Translations under genes and position numbers: made by a program
Part shown: piece by piece, positions 63,121 to 64,000 of the stretch
How positions within the stretch are numbered: position 1 is the stretch's first letter
Layout of the letters: each line of letters starts with the position of its first letter
The notes under the pieces: generated by a model
Seen by the model: the letters and a program-made list of their open reading frames with translations, nothing else
Database searches by the model: none
What the model was told of the DNA's origin: nothing
Assembly: GCF_900091495.1 (NCBI RefSeq)
Contig: NZ_LT607413.1
Span: 372,001 to 436,000 of the forward strand
DNA: 64,000 nt
Reading direction: 5' to 3'
Source: Micromonospora echinospora
Lineage (GTDB): Bacteria; Actinomycetota; Actinomycetes; Mycobacteriales; Micromonosporaceae

Positions 63121-63438
63121 ATGAACCGCACCAGGAAACTCGGCATCTCGACGGCAGCGGCACTCACCATGGCCACCGGCATGGCTCTGCTGGCATCGGC
63201 CACCCCGGCCCAGGCCGCGCCGAACTGCCAGACCGGCGGGCAGATCGGGCAGGACGGCGGGTCGGGCTGGGCGAGTTGCACGGGCGTGACCAGCGCCCGG
63301 GTGCAGATCCGCTGCCAGGACAGTGGCGGGAACCAGGGAGTCGTGTCCGGCAACTGGGTCGGCCCCGGTTCGATCTCCAGCGCGCGTTGCCAGGCCGGCA
63401 CGTGGCTCGTGACCGTCACCTACCAGTACCAGGTCTGA
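63121..63438 (+). CDS. Small secreted Cys-containing protein
   Basis: 105 residues from ATG; ggggaca is a weak ribosome-binding site. The signal peptide (LGISTAAALTMATGMALLAS, cut near AQA) leaves a mature part of about 72 residues with four Cys (NCQTGG, ASCTG, RCQDSG, ARCQAG) that can form two disulfides, and many Gly, Ser and aromatic residues. The C-terminus is beta-rich (TWLVTVTYQYQV). I do not recognise a family; a secreted, disulfide-stabilised factor of unknown role. Confidence 0.65.
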   Translation: MNRTRKLGISTAAALTMATGMALLASATPAQAAPNCQTGGQIGQDGGSGWASCTGVTSARVQIRCQDSGGNQGVVSGNWVGPGSISSARCQAGTWLVTVTYQYQV

Positions 63439-63583
63439 CGGATGCGGTAGGCCGGCGATCCAACCGACAGGCTGACGGACGACGCGCACCGGCCGGCTGG
63501 GTGACGCTCCCTCGCCGATGCCGTCCACCCACCTCTCCTGACGCGGTTGATCCGGCACCCGACAGAGGGTGGACCGAACGCCA

Positions 63584-63617
63584 GAATGGGGCAACCGAAC
63601 CATCGGTTGCCCCATTC
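63584..63617. terminator. Bidirectional terminator hairpin
   Basis: A perfect 15-bp stem (63584-63598 and 63603-63617) with a 4-nt loop between the convergent small secreted gene and rny. Confidence 0.75.
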
Positions 63618-63679
63618 GCGCTCGCTCCGGGCCGGCAACCACGCCGGCCGGCCTCCGCACCGTCCCTCGACGTGTCCGC

Positions 63680-64000
63680 TCAGCGGGCGATCTCGGTGAC
63701 CCGGGACTCGCGGACCACGGTGACCCGGATCTGCCCCGGGTAGGTCAGCTCCTCCTCGATCTGCTTGGCCACGTCCCGGGCCAGCACCGCCGCGCCGATG
63801 TCGTCCACGTCGTCCGGCTTGACCATCACCCGGATCTCCCGGCCGGCCTGCATCGCGAAGACCTTCTCCACGCCGAGCTTGCCGGCGGCGATCTCCTCGA
63901 TCCGCTCCAGCCGCTTGACGTACGCCTCCAGGCTCTCCCGCCGGGCGCCCGGCCGGCCGCCCGAGCAGGCGTCCGACGCCTGGGTCAGCACCGCCTCGAT
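63680..64000 (-). CDS. rny: Ribonuclease Y, C-terminal end (cut by window edge)
   Basis: The last 106 codons of a gene that enters from the right edge. The visible part reads [40 protein letters not shown] and [14 protein letters not shown], and ends [14 protein letters not shown]. This is the C-terminal end of Rny, after its HD and KH domains, a membrane-anchored endoribonuclease starting mRNA decay. The Arg-rich [11 protein letters not shown] motif is diagnostic. By family order recA/recX may lie nearby, outside the window. Confidence 0.9.
   Translation of the reverse strand: MEAVLTQASDACSGGRPGARRESLEAYVKRLERIEEIAAGKLGVEKVFAMQAGREIRVMVKPDDVDDIGAAVLARDVAKQIEEELTYPGQIRVTVVRESRVTEIAR

Overview
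The window is one continuous piece of a very GC-rich actinobacterial chromosome. Codon choice is strongly G/C at third positions, GTG starts are common, and the gene families are actinobacterial (DUF3039, DUF3093, DUF3099, DUF3159, DUF3710, DUF4193, LytR_C, hrdB-like sigma factors, LexA with a TCGAAC-type SOS box). Gene content and order point to the Micromonosporaceae, probably Micromonospora or a close relative; this is inference from memory of these genomes, not a database search. From memory, the backbone is largely colinear with the Mycobacterium tuberculosis block from dxs (Rv2682c) to recA (Rv2737c).

Layout. 1-4.4 kb: a GT-C-like membrane protein cut by the left edge, a lipoprotein and a secreted SGNH-like hydrolase. 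4.4-11 kb (minus): dxs, anmK, a TrmA/RlmD-type RNA methyltransferase and an APC permease, divergent from two trkA-type genes. 12.6-18.9 kb: DUF3159, an OB-fold protein, DUF3710, dut, DUF3093, DUF4193, a LytR_C protein and suhB. 19.2-31.5 kb: principal sigma factor, a helicase, a TRIC channel, pseudouridine catabolism (psuG-psuK), a HhH-GPD protein, dtd, a Spo0M-like protein and a group 2 sigma factor. 31.6-38.4 kb: a GNAT/acyl-CoA-synthetase lysine acetyltransferase beside an AcuC-type deacetylase, a sulfurtransferase, an IdeR/DtxR regulator and a toxin-antitoxin-like pair. 38.6-52.4 kb: nrdJ-nrdR divergent from lexA, a Gly/Tyr-rich membrane protein, hflX, malic enzyme, dapF, miaA, a class III dioxygenase-like protein and a DUF349 protein. 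52.7-55.6 kb: a secreted GH5 cellulase with CBM2 and a PL1 pectate lyase. 55.7-64 kb: miaB, selD, the gluABCD amino-acid ABC transporter, a small secreted protein and the end of rny.

How it works together. Much of the block is housekeeping: sigma factors, DNA damage and dNTP control (lexA, nrdR-nrdJ, dut), RNA modification (TrmA-like, miaA, miaB, psuGK, dtd), isoprenoid and cell-wall precursors (dxs, anmK, dapF) and ion/amino-acid transport. Accessory modules sit in it: the plant-polysaccharide enzymes with a LacI-type palindrome, and a two-gene cassette with a hybrid Phd/HicB-like antitoxin and its own palindromic operator.

No tRNA, rRNA, CRISPR array, insertion sequence or prophage was seen. 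The most unusual signals are: a -10-like hexamer exactly 6 nt before the start codon of at least nine genes (leaderless transcription); a ~245-bp tract almost identical between the two sigma genes, suggesting gene conversion; the hybrid toxin-antitoxin cassette; and two SOS boxes before lexA.
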